Assembly: GCA_009869945.1 (NCBI GenBank)
Contig: WIXG01000306.1
Coordinates: 1-64,000 of the forward strand
DNA from: Mesaphorura yosii
Lineage: Eukaryota > Arthropoda > Collembola > Poduromorpha > Tullbergiidae
Length of the DNA stretch: 64,000 nt
Direction: 5' to 3'
Both the position numbers and the translations under genes were made by a program. The notes under the pieces are model-generated. The model saw nothing but the letters and a program-made list of their open reading frames with translations, was not told where the DNA came from and did no database searches. Of this stretch, positions 13,301-25,700 are shown piece after piece; the first letter of the stretch is position 1, and every line of letters starts with the position of its first letter.

Positions 13301-16300
13301 CCAGAAATGTCGACGGAGCGGTCTTTAGAATTGAGGGCTACGAATTTAGTTCGGTGACCGATTTCAGGCGGAAGGGAGGACATGTCGGCGATTCGACCTT
13401 CATTGAAAGTCTCGGCTTCAACCTGTCAGTAAATAAAATTAAAACCTAGTCACCACGCATACGAAACATACAATGAATGGCCAACTTTAAAGAATACACC
13501 GTACCTTTGTTGAGTCTGGCGGAAGAGTAAACGATGTTTTGATGCACTCGCCTTCTTTCTTGACACAGAATTCTCTCGGGCGAATGTGATCCATTGACCA
13601 CTTCGACCAGGGAATGGCAGTAACGGAGTGAATCATTATTTCGCCAGCGGAGTCCTCCGGCGCCTGTGACAAGTGTTGATCAGTGATAGTGATTTATAGA
13701 CCGACGCATTGCCCAGAATAGAATAGTTCCAAGCTATCATTTACTTACTGTGAGTATAATTTTGGCCGGACTATCAAGCCGGAAGACTTCGATATCGCCA
13801 AGCTCATCGATCACGGCCGCCCGACAAACGACGGTGTACTGGCAATCGTAAATCACCGCCTCTCCAGTTGCGTTACCTTCGAAGTGAGGAGCAGTTAACG
13901 TTAATTGGCAATTGGCAGTTTACACTCGGACTTTCCTACCATAAAAAAAATGTCAACTACTACTTACCTTTCTTTGATCTTCCTTCTACTTGAATTCTTG
14001 TATCGGTGCTGATTCCCTCTGGCGTAAAATACTCGACGACTACCACAAACCGCCCGCTTTTGTTAATGTTCACGTCGAAGTTCAGACCATTTTGTTCCGG
14101 TGACAGGAGGACGAGCTCCTTGACCTCGAGAGTGCTGAGAACCTTCTTGTCGTTGTACCGTTTCGAAGGGATCGTCTTTCCACCGTTGTTTGGGATGTAA
14201 CTGCCCGTGGCCAGCTTGGAATCGAAATTGTCGGGAAAGATCGGGTACTTCAACTTACTGCAGGGAACCAATTCGCCGTTGGACTTGGTGACGCAGGGCT
14301 GCACGACTTTCTTCTGTAGAATTGTTCCTTCGTAGTACGCGGCAGGGATCAGCACGAAGTAATCCTAAAAGTGGCAATTGGCAGGCCAAGATTGAATAAT
14401 CTACTAACTTCTAATCGTTTTCTTAACATCACGGGTCGCCTTAACTCACAATCAACATGTACTGGTCCGATTTAATCGTGAATCTCCATCGGCCTGGGTC
14501 GAGCACGTAAGGCGTTGGAATTCCGCCCTGCGAGACGGTAACAAAGCCCGTTCCTGGCTCGAATCGAACCTTCGTCCGCTGTTCGATGTCGGCGGGGCTG
14601 TACTCTGGCGCCACGGTCAATTCTCCGATTATCACTTCGTCTGACGGGTTGACGTACCGAAAAACAACCCGGTACAGCGAAGACTTGTCAATTTGTACGT
14701 CATGGTTCGTCTCTGGCTGGATCTGTGAGTAAACTGCGTAGCCACGCCACGAGTAGTCGGGAAACAGCGTGTCGTTGTACCCGAATCGCACTTGGCCTCC
14801 AGACTGACTCGTTCCGTCCTCTGCCTCGTATTGAAACTGGAAAAGGGTTGGGTAGTAGTGCTCTTCTTTGAGTTCCGTGCATCTTTGGCCTTGCACGCGG
14901 GGTCGGCAGTCACAGGCTCCCGTCATTTTGTTGCAGGAGTTGGATTCGGCGCCACCCGGGTCACAGCCACAGTCTAAAATTCAAGTCAGTCACTGCACTG
15001 CACTGGCTAAACGCTAAAGGATCGAAATTCGTCGAAAGCAGTGAACAAACCTTGGCAGCCAATCAAACTCGTCGAATTCAGATTGAAGTATCCGTCTTGG
15101 CAGTGATCGCATCGAGTTCCTGTCACATGTGACTTGCACACGCACTGCCCCGTCTTGCTCTCGCAAATTTGGGCTCCGCCAAGCGCTCCGGGCAGATTGC
15201 AGTCGCATTCTAAATTTGGAAACCACCAAATTCGTCAAAATTCGACTATTAGTTCGATACAAAGGACACAATTTTGCCAATTTTGCCATGTCAGGCCTAC
15301 CCTCACACCCGAGCGGATTGTACTCGCGTAGTTTCCAGTAAAGCGGCTTGCATTCGTTACAAATCCGTCCTTGCACTCGTTCTTTGCACTCGCAGAGCTC
15401 GCGGATTTCGCCGGGTGGAGAATTCTTGCAGCCTTGGAATGTGACTTTGGTCCCGGCCGGGTCGCAATTGCATTCTACGCAAGAAATTACGCAGGGAGAC
15501 GAAGTTTATTTGCATGCAATGCGCCTGCATTTAAGTAAAGCGCTGCGGACTGCAAATGCGCCTCTCACCTTCACAATCCGGGTAATTGTAGAAGTTTTCT
15601 TTGCACCGGTTGCAGAGGAGATCGTCAAAATTCGGTTTGCACTGGCATTTGCCTTCGTCGTCGCAGGAGACACCCATCGCTCCAGCAGCGCAGTTGCAAG
15701 CTGCACAAAAATAAAAAAGGAATAATGAAGACGCCCACTTAATTAATTGCTCGAAGGAATTTTTCTGGTGTCATACGAATGCACTCTGGAAATCTTCGGT
15801 AGCCCGGCTTGCACTGATCGCAGGCCCGCCCTGCAAAATTGACGAGGCAGTGGCATTGCCCGTTCATTTCACACGTGTTGGTAGCCGTGCTTCCGACAGC
15901 GCTGCAATTGCAGGGCACGCAGTCCGGATACCCGAAGAAGCCCTGGGTGCACTGGTCACAGCGCTCGCCGCCGTATCCGTCTCGACAAATGCAGGTTCCC
16001 CGCAGGCTGTTCTTGTCACAAATGTCGCGCTCCGTGCCGCGGACGTCACAGTCACAGTCTGCAATGCAATGCAAATCAGCGATTAAACAATCAACGTATT
16101 GACCTTTTTAACGTATGAACATAGCATGCGCGTTTGCTTACATTTGCAGTTTGGATAACCGTAGTAGCCTCGTTCGCAGGAGTTGCACTGTCTGCCGCCG
16201 AATTTGTTGCCGCAGTCGCATTGTCCGTCGTCCACGTCGCAGACGGTGTCGAGCGAGCCCTCCAGATTACACTCACAAGCTGAGAGAATAAAAAATCAAC

Positions 16301-18187
16301 ATCAACGCGATAAACCAAGAATCTGCAGGCTTATCGACTAATCGACTGATCATGAGGCGTCAGGCAGGTGGGCTTTTCTTACGTAAGCAATCGGGAAACT
16401 TATAATATTCCACGGCGCAGCTGTCGCAATTCTTCCCCGTAAAGTTGATTTTGCAGGGGCAGTCTCCTCCGCCGACTTCGCACCGTTGATTCACGGTTCC
16501 ATTGATGTTGCAGTCGCACGGCTTGCAGATGGGCGGGTCGTAATAGCCTGGGCTGCATTCAGTACAATCCGGCCCGGTAAACTGCGGTTTACACTCGCAG
16601 TGTCCAGTCTCCTCTTCACAGATTCCCGTGTGATAGCGCGGGTCGCAACGGCAAGCTGTAAATGCAAAGGATTTACTAATTCACATAAATTGAACGTTGA
16701 TGGCGCCGCAAAATTAAAAATTTACGTACGCTGGCACACGTCGACGTCATCCCAACTCTTCCCTCTCGGGCGGTAGTATCCCGGCTTGCATTTATTACAG
16801 TTTGTGCCCTCCGTATTGTGCCTGCAGTTGAGGCACACGCCGCCGCCTCGGTACTCGCCGTTCATGTCCAGCGACGTCCGATTCCGGTCCACCGCCTCGT
16901 CGTAGTAACACTCACGACTGTGTCCGTGGCAGTTGCAGGCCTCGCAGACGAACGGCGCGGCGCGAGTTGCCGCTTTCCACTGGCGCTGGACGTAGCCTGG
17001 GCAGCAGTACTCGCAGGTGTCTCCGCACGTGTTGTGCTGGCACACGCAGACGAGCTTGAACTTGTCTCGTGGGTTGGAGTAGTCGCAGAGATCAGCGTGG
17101 CCGTTGCACCGACACGTGCCGCCGATGCTGATGTCTTTGATTGAGTAGAAATACTGAAAGAAGTGCCAAGAACATTATTAAAACGATCCCGGCCAATATT
17201 CAGTGCAAAGACTCGCTCACTCTTCTCGTGACAGTGGAATCTTGATTGGTGATAGAAAACAAGTGCCCCAGGAGTGTCTTTGTACGAAGGAGCCGAAGTC
17301 TGATGTTTGTCGTGCGGGTAAACTCTTGCAGAATATCCGAGCTGAAAAAGTCGTGCCTGGACGGTCTGTGATCGAGAAGGCGAACGAATACTTCACCGCC
17401 TTCCAAAGGAACCAGCCTGGAGTGCTGCGTGTCGCAGGTCACCGAATCATCACGAGTGATCGGCTCCAGGCTTTGTGATCCAAAGTAAGTCTCGCAGTCC
17501 CTGTTAGTCGTAGATGGTAGAGAACGACGCCAGTTTAACGCACTGCACAAACTGTCGTAAGTTTACTTACAATGTCGTATCCGCAAAGTATTGCCAGGGC
17601 TTGTACGTTTTCCCGTCGTCTGACGACCGTTCCAGAGCCCAAATTCCAGGTCGTGGAGAGTTTCCCATCCTGACAATGACGTACGCAACATGAAACTCCT
17701 GAAATGGCCACGCCCAGGTCAGACGATGCATAGAATTCGAAAACGACACCCCGACGAGACGAATTTGGCGAATTTGACGTACCTGCCCGAGGTCGATGGT
17801 CAGATTCACTTCGTTCATGCTCATGCTTCTCGAGAGCGGAGGACTCTGCCACCATCGCTCACTTCCGTCGATGGCGTACTCGGCTGGGTGGTTCTTGCCT
17901 TCGTAGTGCTTCGACTTATCGCAAATGTCACAGAACTGACCTTGAACGAGGGTCTGCTGGATGGCGTCCGCGCTGGATCCGACTAGTTTGCAGTACAGTT
18001 CTTCGAGCGGGCGGCCATTGTCGTCTTCGCCACACGTGTGAGACGCAGTGATCTTCTTCCCTTGGGCAATGTTGAAGAGCGGAGGCTCCAGGACTTCGGC
18101 GTCAGCGAGTTTGGGGAGAAGAACCACCGCCAAGAGAAGCAGGGCGAGGGCCTGAGTCTGGGCGTTGGAGCCCGATGTTGAAAACAT
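3915..18187 (-). CDS. LanA: Laminin subunit alpha (arthropod LanA, alpha3/5 type)
   Basis: Secreted basement-membrane chain that assembles with beta and gamma chains into a heterotrimer and binds integrins, dystroglycan and heparan sulfate through its LG domains. I reconstruct about 38 exons in 14.3 kb and a protein of about 3,730 residues, close to the roughly 3,700 of fly LanA. Order: signal peptide (about 1-30, with [12 protein letters not shown]), LN domain, first LE cysteine-rich block, non-LE domain IV, second LE block holding an L4 domain, coiled coil, LG1-3, a Thr/Pro/Glu-rich linker, LG4-5. The start is the first ATG, directly before the signal peptide. The stop at 3915-3917 follows the family-typical LG5 end (QHSCPTD). 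Introns are mostly 60-100 nt, so the whole gene is very compact. No frameshift was found. Exons are listed in the domain entries. Confidence 0.95.
7390..9750 (-). other. LanA: Laminin alpha: coiled-coil long arm (domains II/I)
   Basis: Exons 9687-9910 (end), 9442-9609, 9192-9358, 8820-9108, 8605-8744, 8228-8517, 7952-8139, 7677-7887 and part of 7294-7613. Starts after [15 protein letters not shown]. The sequence loses cysteines and becomes rich in Leu, Glu, Lys, Ala and Asn in heptad-like spacing. Known function: three-stranded coiled coil with the beta and gamma chains. Confidence 0.85.
9750..12850 (-). other. LanA: Laminin alpha: second LE block with internal L4 domain
   Basis: Exons 12666-13422 (end), 12448-12610, 11530-12360, 11218-11417, 11080-11121, 10879-10996, 10634-10758, 10439-10546, 10009-10362 and 9687-9910. 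The L4 domain lies at about 11530-12040, with [12 protein letters not shown] and [12 protein letters not shown] as landmarks, split as usual between halves of an LE module. The 42-nt exon at 11080-11121 encodes only [14 protein letters not shown] and is far too short to be found by open-frame scanning; it completes the module between its neighbours. Confidence 0.85.
12850..14841 (-). other. LanA: Laminin alpha: domain IV-type globular region (non-LE)
   Basis: Parts of exons 14450-14973, 13968-14364, 13749-13876, 13505-13663 and 12666-13422. This region interrupts the LE modules and is poor in cysteine. Recognisable family segments are [51 protein letters not shown] and [12 protein letters not shown]. 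The same interruption lies at this place in insect laminin A. Confidence 0.85.
14842..17153 (-). other. LanA: Laminin alpha: first LE (laminin-type EGF-like) block
   Basis: Exons 16730-17153, 16383-16655, 16142-16279, 15777-16058, 15569-15700, 15301-15474, 15051-15209 and the start of 14450-14973. Each encodes cysteine-rich modules with the CxC...CxxC...CDxC...GYY/F pattern, such as [14 protein letters not shown] and [11 protein letters not shown]. This makes the rod of the short arm. Most exon joins are in phase 1 just before a module's first cysteines, so exons roughly correspond to single modules. Confidence 0.9.
17100..18187 (-). other. LanA: Laminin alpha: signal peptide and LN (laminin N-terminal) domain
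   Basis: Exons 17783-18187, 17571-17698, 17221-17500 and the first part of 16730-17153. Visible landmarks are the early [17 protein letters not shown], then WWQSPPLS, then [20 protein letters not shown] and [17 protein letters not shown]. These are hallmarks of the LN domain that polymerises laminin in the basement membrane. The frame also stays open through the 84-nt intron 17699-17782, but reading it would insert about 28 residues in the middle of the conserved LGQ-EFHVAY join, so it is an intron. Confidence 0.9.
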
Positions 18188-19495
18188 AATTTATTGCAGA
18201 AATTTTAACTACGGGACATTTTAGATGAAAGATTGGCCACTGAACACAAATCGAAAGATGTTTATTCGAAACTATTTCACCTTCATCCCTCATTCGAATG
18301 AAAAATGTAAGATTTTATACGGCGTCCTGTTTACGGTTTCCTGATAGAGCAAGTTGCGAGAGTCTCGAGTCTTGACCCTTCTCCAAATCTTTAGCGTTCC
18401 TCAACGAAGATGAGGTCCCAGACCGCGAGACCAAGACACCGACACAGACAAGGGCAGGAAGGGCAGCCTTATCTCTTCCGTTGCCAACTAACTCTGCTCT
18501 GTAGTTTGTTGAGTCTTTGAATGAACTTATAAAAAGATCAGACTTATCGCACTCTGGCTATGCCCTCCACGCAACGCATCTCACGCAAGACGTAAGTGGA
18601 ATGTGAAATGGATTGTAACCACGATTGAACGAACAGAAGACAATTCTTATCAGTCAATGTCTCTGTACTCCACAGAGACCAGAGACGAAAATCGTCGGAG
18701 AAGCAGACTGGCTACTGCCACTGGAATGGACTTTGGATGAATGAATGGGAGAACAGTAACCCAAGAACGAATACGAGGAGAAGTTGGTCGGTCCAAGATC
18801 TTGGAATTGGATACACGATGCATCTTCATCTTTCTTCTTGCTGATCCTTTTCCTTTCGTCTTTTTGGGATTGAGGCTGCGCTGGAGGATTGCTCTTAAGG
18901 ATCTCTTTATGTGTAAGGCAAGGGACCTTGCACTTGGCACTGGTATTTAATAATAACAATGAGTGCACTGCAGTTTCAAGGCTATGCAACATGTGGTTGT
19001 TGTGTTTGTATTGTTGTTGTTGCAAGATTCTTATGTAACATTTTCTCGTGAGATTTCTTTGTACTAACGCAGTCTGGACTGGAAAAGAAAACCCACTTTT
19101 CCTCATCCCTCAAGGGTGATTGGTACTTGAATTGTTACCAGTGCCAATGCAGTCCTGCAGTGAGTTGTGACTGGGATTGACCTCCGGGCCTTTATTCTCG
19201 TGCAAGGAGGCAATCCAGTAAAAGATGCAATGCAAGATGCGGTTGTGGTTTACGAAATGAAACACGGAGCAGAGTAAAGAGATCGCCTCAAATTTCTCTA
19301 GACAGTTGCAGACAGCAGCAGCTCGGATCGAAATCGAATATCGAATCACCAGTGGGCAACTCCCAACTCGCTGGGCAAACTACTCATAAGCAAATAATAT
19401 TTCCTAAGATTTTATTTAACCGAGATGTGGAACACGCATAAGGCAGGTGCAAATCTTAACTGTTGGAATGTCATGAATATGACGTATGATTATTC
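18188..19495. other. Intergenic: laminin alpha promoter side and SLC66A3 3' flank
   Basis: No supported gene. The laminin promoter and 5' UTR should lie just above 18187. TTTATT at 19411-19416 (AATAAA on the minus strand) fits the end of the SLC66A3 transcript. Two minus open frames near 18650-19106 have no domain-like or conserved sequence and look like chance. Confidence 0.55.
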
Positions 19496-20298
19496 TTAGC
19501 GGCTGCGGTGGTCGCTGTTTCGTGCCAGTCTTGGCCTTGGCTTCCTATAGTAAATCACAGATGAGATGATGAGAATGTTTAGGATCAGATTCAATCCAAA
19601 ATTAAAGAGGAGCGAAGGATCTCCAGTGAGGGCCAGCGTTGTGATTATTCTCGCTGTAAGCACAACAAAATTAAATTCTTTCCAGAACTTCGAGATAACA
19701 AATGAGTCACAAGCGTTTACCGATACAAGAGTAGGCCGAAATCCCAAACGAAAGCAGAGAAATATTATCCGACTCCTTCGTGTCGAAAATTTTCTTGAGC
19801 TGGAAGATTTTGCTGGAAGCACTGAGGAGGCTACAGAGTTTAATCAGCCAAACGATAATGTGCGGGTTCGGAATGCCGACTGAAAGACCGTAGAACACGG
19901 TAATAAATAGCCCCATGCCAAACCAGGCTACGAAATTCAGCTGGTCACTGTAGTGGAGGAGCAAGAGCACCAGGACGATGTCTTGCACCACCGAAAAGTA
20001 GTACTCGAAGTAACTCCCTGGCGGATACGACTGGGAGTAGTTGTAGGCCAAAGTGATTGTGTACCTGCAGTACAAGAGAGGATTAATCAGTGATCACTGA
20101 TGACTCAATTTACAGGCGACCGGTAGTGATTTCCTAATCAGCAAAAGCAATCACTTACGATAGAAGCTCGATCATCACGCTCGGAACGCTCAGTCCAACA
20201 ATACTCTTAGATTTGAGAATAGTCTGAATCTGAGGGACCTTGAATATCATGCATAGGCCGATTGTTGACAGGTTGCAGAACTGGATGAAGTGCTCCAT
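19496..20298 (-). CDS. SLC66A3: SLC66A3-like PQ-loop membrane protein
   Basis: Three exons (20159-20298, 19721-20064, 19496-19653) give 213 residues, against about 200 in vertebrate SLC66A3 (PQLC3). Start at MEHFIQFCNLS. The first PQ-loop reads FKVPQIQTILKSKSIVGLS and the second is degenerate, SSKIFQLKKIFDTKESDNIS. About six or seven hydrophobic segments follow, including DIVLVLLLLHYSD and LILNILIISSVIYYRK, and a basic cytosolic tail rich in Arg. Further landmarks shared with the family are FEYYFSVVQDI and RIITTLALTGDPSLL. PQ-loop proteins sit in lysosomal or ER membranes; some export cystine or cationic amino acids, but this subfamily's substrate is not settled. MPDU1 is the nearest alternative, but the C-terminal half fits SLC66A3 better. 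Confidence 0.85.
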
Positions 20299-22738
20299 AA
20301 TTGCCTATACCAGGTGGGAAGTGGGACAGAGCGAGAATTACTGATTAAGTAACTTCTTTGCTCGAAGTGATACAAGCCCAGACTGAAATAAAAGCTGCTG
20401 CAGCTGCGTGACAGACAGGAGCTCAAGCGAATGGTGAATAACAGATTTTCGGACTCCGAGCGTGGAGCACGTGTCAGATTCTGATAAGATATCACAGCTT
20501 AGTATACTAATCACAGTAAGTGTAATAGCGTAATTAATGCGTCCGCAAATACGCCGTACGCGTTCGATGCGATGCGGAATGATGCAACCGGCAGTCGAAT
20601 GTCGGAACCCACAACTTAAAACTACTGATCAGCTGCAACTTTTGAAATCGTGCGTCGCGTCGTCAGCCTCATCTTTTCGCTTTCTTCCTCTCATCATCGC
20701 TCGATTGAGATTGCTACCAATCTTGTCTCAACTTCTCCAACCCCAAGCGAGATGCAAAGATGCGAAGACGAAGATGCGATGTTCCATTTCGTAGTTTTTC
20801 CAGTTGCGATCAGGTCAAGCTTGTCCCAACTCTCTGGAAATGCTGACACTGGCAATTGCAAAATGCTTTTCCTGCTGCACAAATGAAGAAAGAACTGGTC
20901 ACCCGAATTACTAAATGGTTTGTGTCTCGTACTATTTTACTTTATTCTCTCAAAACTCTGAAAATAAATACATCACAAATATTCACATTAACTAGTTCAT
21001 TGCTAATTACTGCATCTAACTAAATACATTACTACATTTTGTCATTAAATTAAACTTAAGCTAGTTAAACCAGAACCACTGCACTGCGCACAGTTGAGAT
21101 TTTCCACTTCCAAGATTAATTTTTACAATACGCTGCTCGACTTCATTTCCGTTTTTACAATACTTCGTTCTAAAGCTATACTTTTGACTAGTTGAGCTGC
21201 AACTCGCCTTGCAGAGCACTATTTACAAATATTTAGTTAACTTAATGTGCTCACTCACTTAAAATAAGTGTAACATTACATTTTCCAATTACTACGCGTA
21301 TGAAATTGTGAAATCGTCAACCCCGGCCCCACAAAACATATTTTACACAGTGCATTTTTGTTAAATTGCTAAATCTTGCACGTGCCTTTGTTTTTGTTGT
21401 TGCATCGCATGCTCATTTTAAAAAAGTGAGCTGAGTTTTGTCCACTGCCAAGCCAGCTCCAAAAAGTCTTTGCCCAAAATGGCAGCCGGCTGTGGCGTCG
21501 CCAGAACTGTCTATCTTTTGTATTGTGCATTGGCATTGAAGCTTGCATAATGCATGCGAATCAAATTAAATTTAAGAATTTTCCACTTTTTATTCCAATT
21601 CTTGTTTCTCCGATTGCGGAGCCGTCCCCTGGAATATTTAGGGCGAGCCAGCGAAAAGCAAACCCATAAGCAAAGAATTTTGTCTGAATTCTGAATTTCG
21701 TTCCAATTAACTTGGCCCTTGGCTGGGCTTGGCTATTGTCCGATTTCGTGAACTGCGAATGCGAATAGCGAATTCTTATATTCTATTATTTGCTGCAAGC
21801 AAGCAGCAGGCAAACGTCTTGCATAATGAATGTGCTTTTAATTTAAACGTCTTTACAATAGCACTCGTTAACTTATTTACCGTGGGTCCCACGTCGTCAT
21901 TTATTCACAAAGGGTCTCGGCCTCGCCTCGGCTCAGTTCACGGGAAATGAAGTGAGTTTAATACAATAACGACATGAAAATATGAATTATTGATTAACAC
22001 TTTTACATTTCAGTTGATTGGGGCAGCAGCTCTCTGCAATTTCGCGTGTGGAACAACAACAGAAAGAAAGCACCTGAATAGTTTATCTGCTTTTGTATTT
22101 ATATTTTCATTATGCTATTAAAAATCGTATCAATTATTCAAGGTGGCAAGAAAGGCCACAGCACAATCGAATTCGGGCATTTCTGCAAGCGAAAGCGAGC
22201 CATTTCTTTTGTGCCTTTGCGTTACAAAACGGCTTGCCGGACTGAAGAATTGTAATTTAAAAGTAGGCAGGCTGGCAATGCAAAGCAAAAGTCGCAGGTG
22301 GGTCGCTAATGAAGGCCAAAGCTGGGCATATGAAATTATGATGATTTTATTAAACTGTTGTATAAACAGTGTTAGTGATAATAATGCTCTTTAGCCTGCT
22401 CCTGGCTTCGCCCGGCTTCTTAAAAGCTGCCCGCTTCTGAAATATTCAACGCGTCAATTGCCATTGCCAATGATGGGTTAATCTAAAACTCAATACTCAA
22501 TACTGCTCAAGCCAGTGCCAGCCCGAACTTAATAAATCATGGCACACTCCTCATTCGCCAACTTCAAGAAGGAAACTGGAATTGGAACAAAAGAGCAGCC
22601 GCAGCCAGCCCAGCCGAACTTCGATTAATTCTTGATGCTGTTCTCTTATGTTCCAAATCGAAATAGTTAAGTTAAGTAAATGAGAAGAAACGACTTGCGT
22701 CGAGCTCGCGGATCGCATAAATTACCTCGTTAGAAATT
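20299..22738. other. Intergenic: bab 3' UTR/flank and SLC66A3 promoter side
   Basis: No supported coding exon. The part nearest 22738 is probably the 3' UTR of the bab homologue. TTTATT words (minus-strand AATAAA) occur at several places, so the polyadenylation site cannot be chosen. The sequence is A/T-rich with short words such as GGCTTGGC. Confidence 0.5.
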
Positions 22739-25700
22739 CTAACTTGGCTTTGACTGACTTCTAACTCGAGGCAGGTCTGAACAATTGCGATTTTGGTCGA
22801 TTTCTTGCGCCGGGTTCGGACCTTCGCCTTCTGCTTGTGCCTGAGCTTTTGGTAGTGGCAGTGGCTGCGGCTCCGATTGGTCAGAAATGAGCGCTGCGCC
22901 CGTGGCCGATTTATCTTTCTCATCATTGTTATTCTCGTTCCCGCTTTGACCTTCGACGATGACCAAACAACCTGCCTCGTTATCATTTTCGTTCTCGATT
23001 TGAAGTACTGGCACTGGCTCGCTATTGGTGATAGCGTTATCGTTTTCGTTTGGCTCTCGCTCGCGCTCGGGCCCAGATCGTGATTCTTCCTCCGCGATGA
23101 ACAACCCGTCGTCTTGCTCGTACTCCTCCAGGTCGTCCTGGTCAGTCGCCACAGTTGCGAACAGATCTTTTTCCTTCTTTACACGAATTAACTCTGGGCT
23201 TAGACTGATCGCGGTCGCGGGTGCGCTCGTGCTCGGAGCAGGTCTTGAATTCATTAGAATTCGATCCAGGCTTTCGGCGTTCGCATTTCTTCCGCTGCCG
23301 GCTGAACTTGCACCTGCCACCCTTCGATTTGTGGCGTTTCCCGACTTCTGGCTCGCTCTTCGTCTGCTCACCATTTCCGCGATGAGATCGCGATCGTCTT
23401 CACCGTCGTCGAGATCGCCTTCGTCTTCATCGTCGTCGCCAGATTTCTTCATTGCCCGTAGAATTGCTTGCTCACGCTCTTCGCGGAGCAGGTCGAGATC
23501 ACGTGCGCCGTTCGCGTCGTCCAGCAAAGGCAGGGGTATCGGCAGAGGTGAATTGCTTGCTGACGCGGCTCCGGATGCGCCGATACCAAGTTCGGCATGG
23601 ACCTTGAATGCGCTCATATTCATGCTGTTTTCATTCGACGAGCCGCCATATGAACTGCTGCCGCCACCGCCTCCGCTTCGTCGATGGCCATGACCGTGTA
23701 ATCCGTGCAGAAACGGAGCGTGTATCGACATGTCGAGTCCGTTGTTCATGCCCGCCAAGCTCCCGTGTGAGGATCCGGGCTGCGGTGGAATGCAAAGTTC
23801 CTAACAACAAAAATACAGATGGAGTTTATAGTTGGTAATAAATTAAGTACGCCCGACGACCGACTTACTCTTCCGAACCCGAAAGGGAGATCGTCCTTCG
23901 TTGCATCCCGAAACACGACGGCTCTTATCACTCCGTGAATGTGATCCTCAGGCCAGGACCCAAGCAGGATCCGCTGTGGTCGTCCACGCCCTTTGGGTCG
24001 CAGATCTGCGATAAGATCTAGTATCAATTTTTGGTATTGACACAAAGGGGAACAAAATAAACAAAAAGGTATTAAAAACAAAAATTAATGAGTTGGAGCA
24101 TCAAAAATTAACGTACTTCGCGCTTATGCGAAATGATTCGCTTATTCGTTGGAGTTATCATTGCGATTACGGATTACGACCGCATTAAATTAATGCATTT
24201 GCTATGTTCCAGGACCTTTATGCCCAGTAAAGGTTATAAAATAAAGAAGTCAAAATTAAGACACTCAAATCGACGTCAACTCGAAGGACATGACTTGAAA
24301 CGAGCAAGCACCACACGAAAGATCGGAAAGTCATTATAGGGCATTAATAATTAAGCACCGATCACTCATTTACGGCATCAACTCGAAAGACGGCAAGCAA
24401 ATACTCAAATACTCATTAAGCCATCAAATTAATTGTGAATTGCCAATTAAACGAGTCTGAGCTTGTCTTGAATTTCTAACGCTAATTGAAGGCCGATCGC
24501 CGAGTCGTTTTTTCCAAAGACAAAAATCCACCAAAGAAAACAACCTTAACAAGGTCAGTTAGGATCGTCCAGGCTTCATTCTGTAACAAATCGTTGATTT
24601 CTCCAGGAATTTGACCTGCTTACCCGAAGATCCGTCGTTCGAAGGCCCGAGCATGTTGTGCACCCGATTCGCGTACAGGACGAACGTCGGATACGGGATG
24701 TCGTACTTTCTCGCTGCTTGGGACAGGCTCAAGCCCTCGCGGAGCACGGAGAAAATTGCGTCCGCCATCGTCTCAGGCCTCCACGACTTGAGGGGACCCC
24801 GCTCCCGAAACCTGAGCGCCTGAACCATCCCGCTCTGGTTTGTACTCCAGCATTTCTGCCACAGCGACTGAATTTGGTATTGGTAGCTATCTGCAAGGGA
24901 AGATCAAGTACTTAACTTACGAGTATTAAACATAAATCGAAGAAATTGCTATCAAATCGAAGCGATAATGTCAAGGGAGGGCGGGACCAGGAAGCAAGCT
25001 AGAAACTCGTAATTTATTATTCGTACACGTGTAAAAACTCCCTCCTGTCATTGTGCACGTAATACTTGTAATGATTTTAGAAAACTACGCAAAACCCACA
25101 CGAAAAACGAAAAACGCGGAAGAACTCGCGTATGCCGTCGCTCGTGCAATACGCATTTCCCCAAGAGAAAGTGTGCATAATTGATAAGCGATATGCGATG
25201 CTATGGATATTCAGTAGAGACATCCAATTAAGAGAGCAGTCCTATGCATTTGCTGACTTTGCTGGCTCGGAATAAATCGGAAATGTGAGTTTTCTTATTG
25301 ATTCATGAGCATTCTGGACAGTGGGTAGCTTTATCAGGCCAGTAATTGTTCATTCGTTCATATTTAAAGACAGGTTGACGATATTTCCGTGCTGGGTTGC
25401 CTAATTAAGATTGCCTGCATTAAGCATTACGAAAATAATGTGAATACGTTCATGTGTCAGGCGTGCGTTGCCAAAAAGGCGCTGATAATACCCAAAATTC
25501 GATGAAATATTGAATTGAGTGAAGGCTCCGCTCATATTTTATTTGCTAGCCAATTTTCTCTGCCGGCCCGGACTTAAATTACTTGTTTTTTAAAAAATGG
25601 TCTTTACGTATTACAATAATCATGGACAAAAGTGTTCCATTACAACTCAGGCAGGCAGCTGTCACCAAATGAATGCTCGCTACTGGGCGCATGAATTTTG

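Noticed and set aside
18654..19106. Minus-strand frame of 150 codons between laminin and SLC66A3
   Set aside because: No domain, low-complexity residues, overlaps other short frames and lies in the expected promoter region.
22672..22986. Minus-strand frame at the 3' end of bab
   Set aside because: Different frame from the bab last exon; no splice arrangement links it sensibly to bab.
23025..23693. 222-codon Ser/Arg-rich plus-strand frame
   Set aside because: Antisense of the acidic, Ser-rich last exon of bab.
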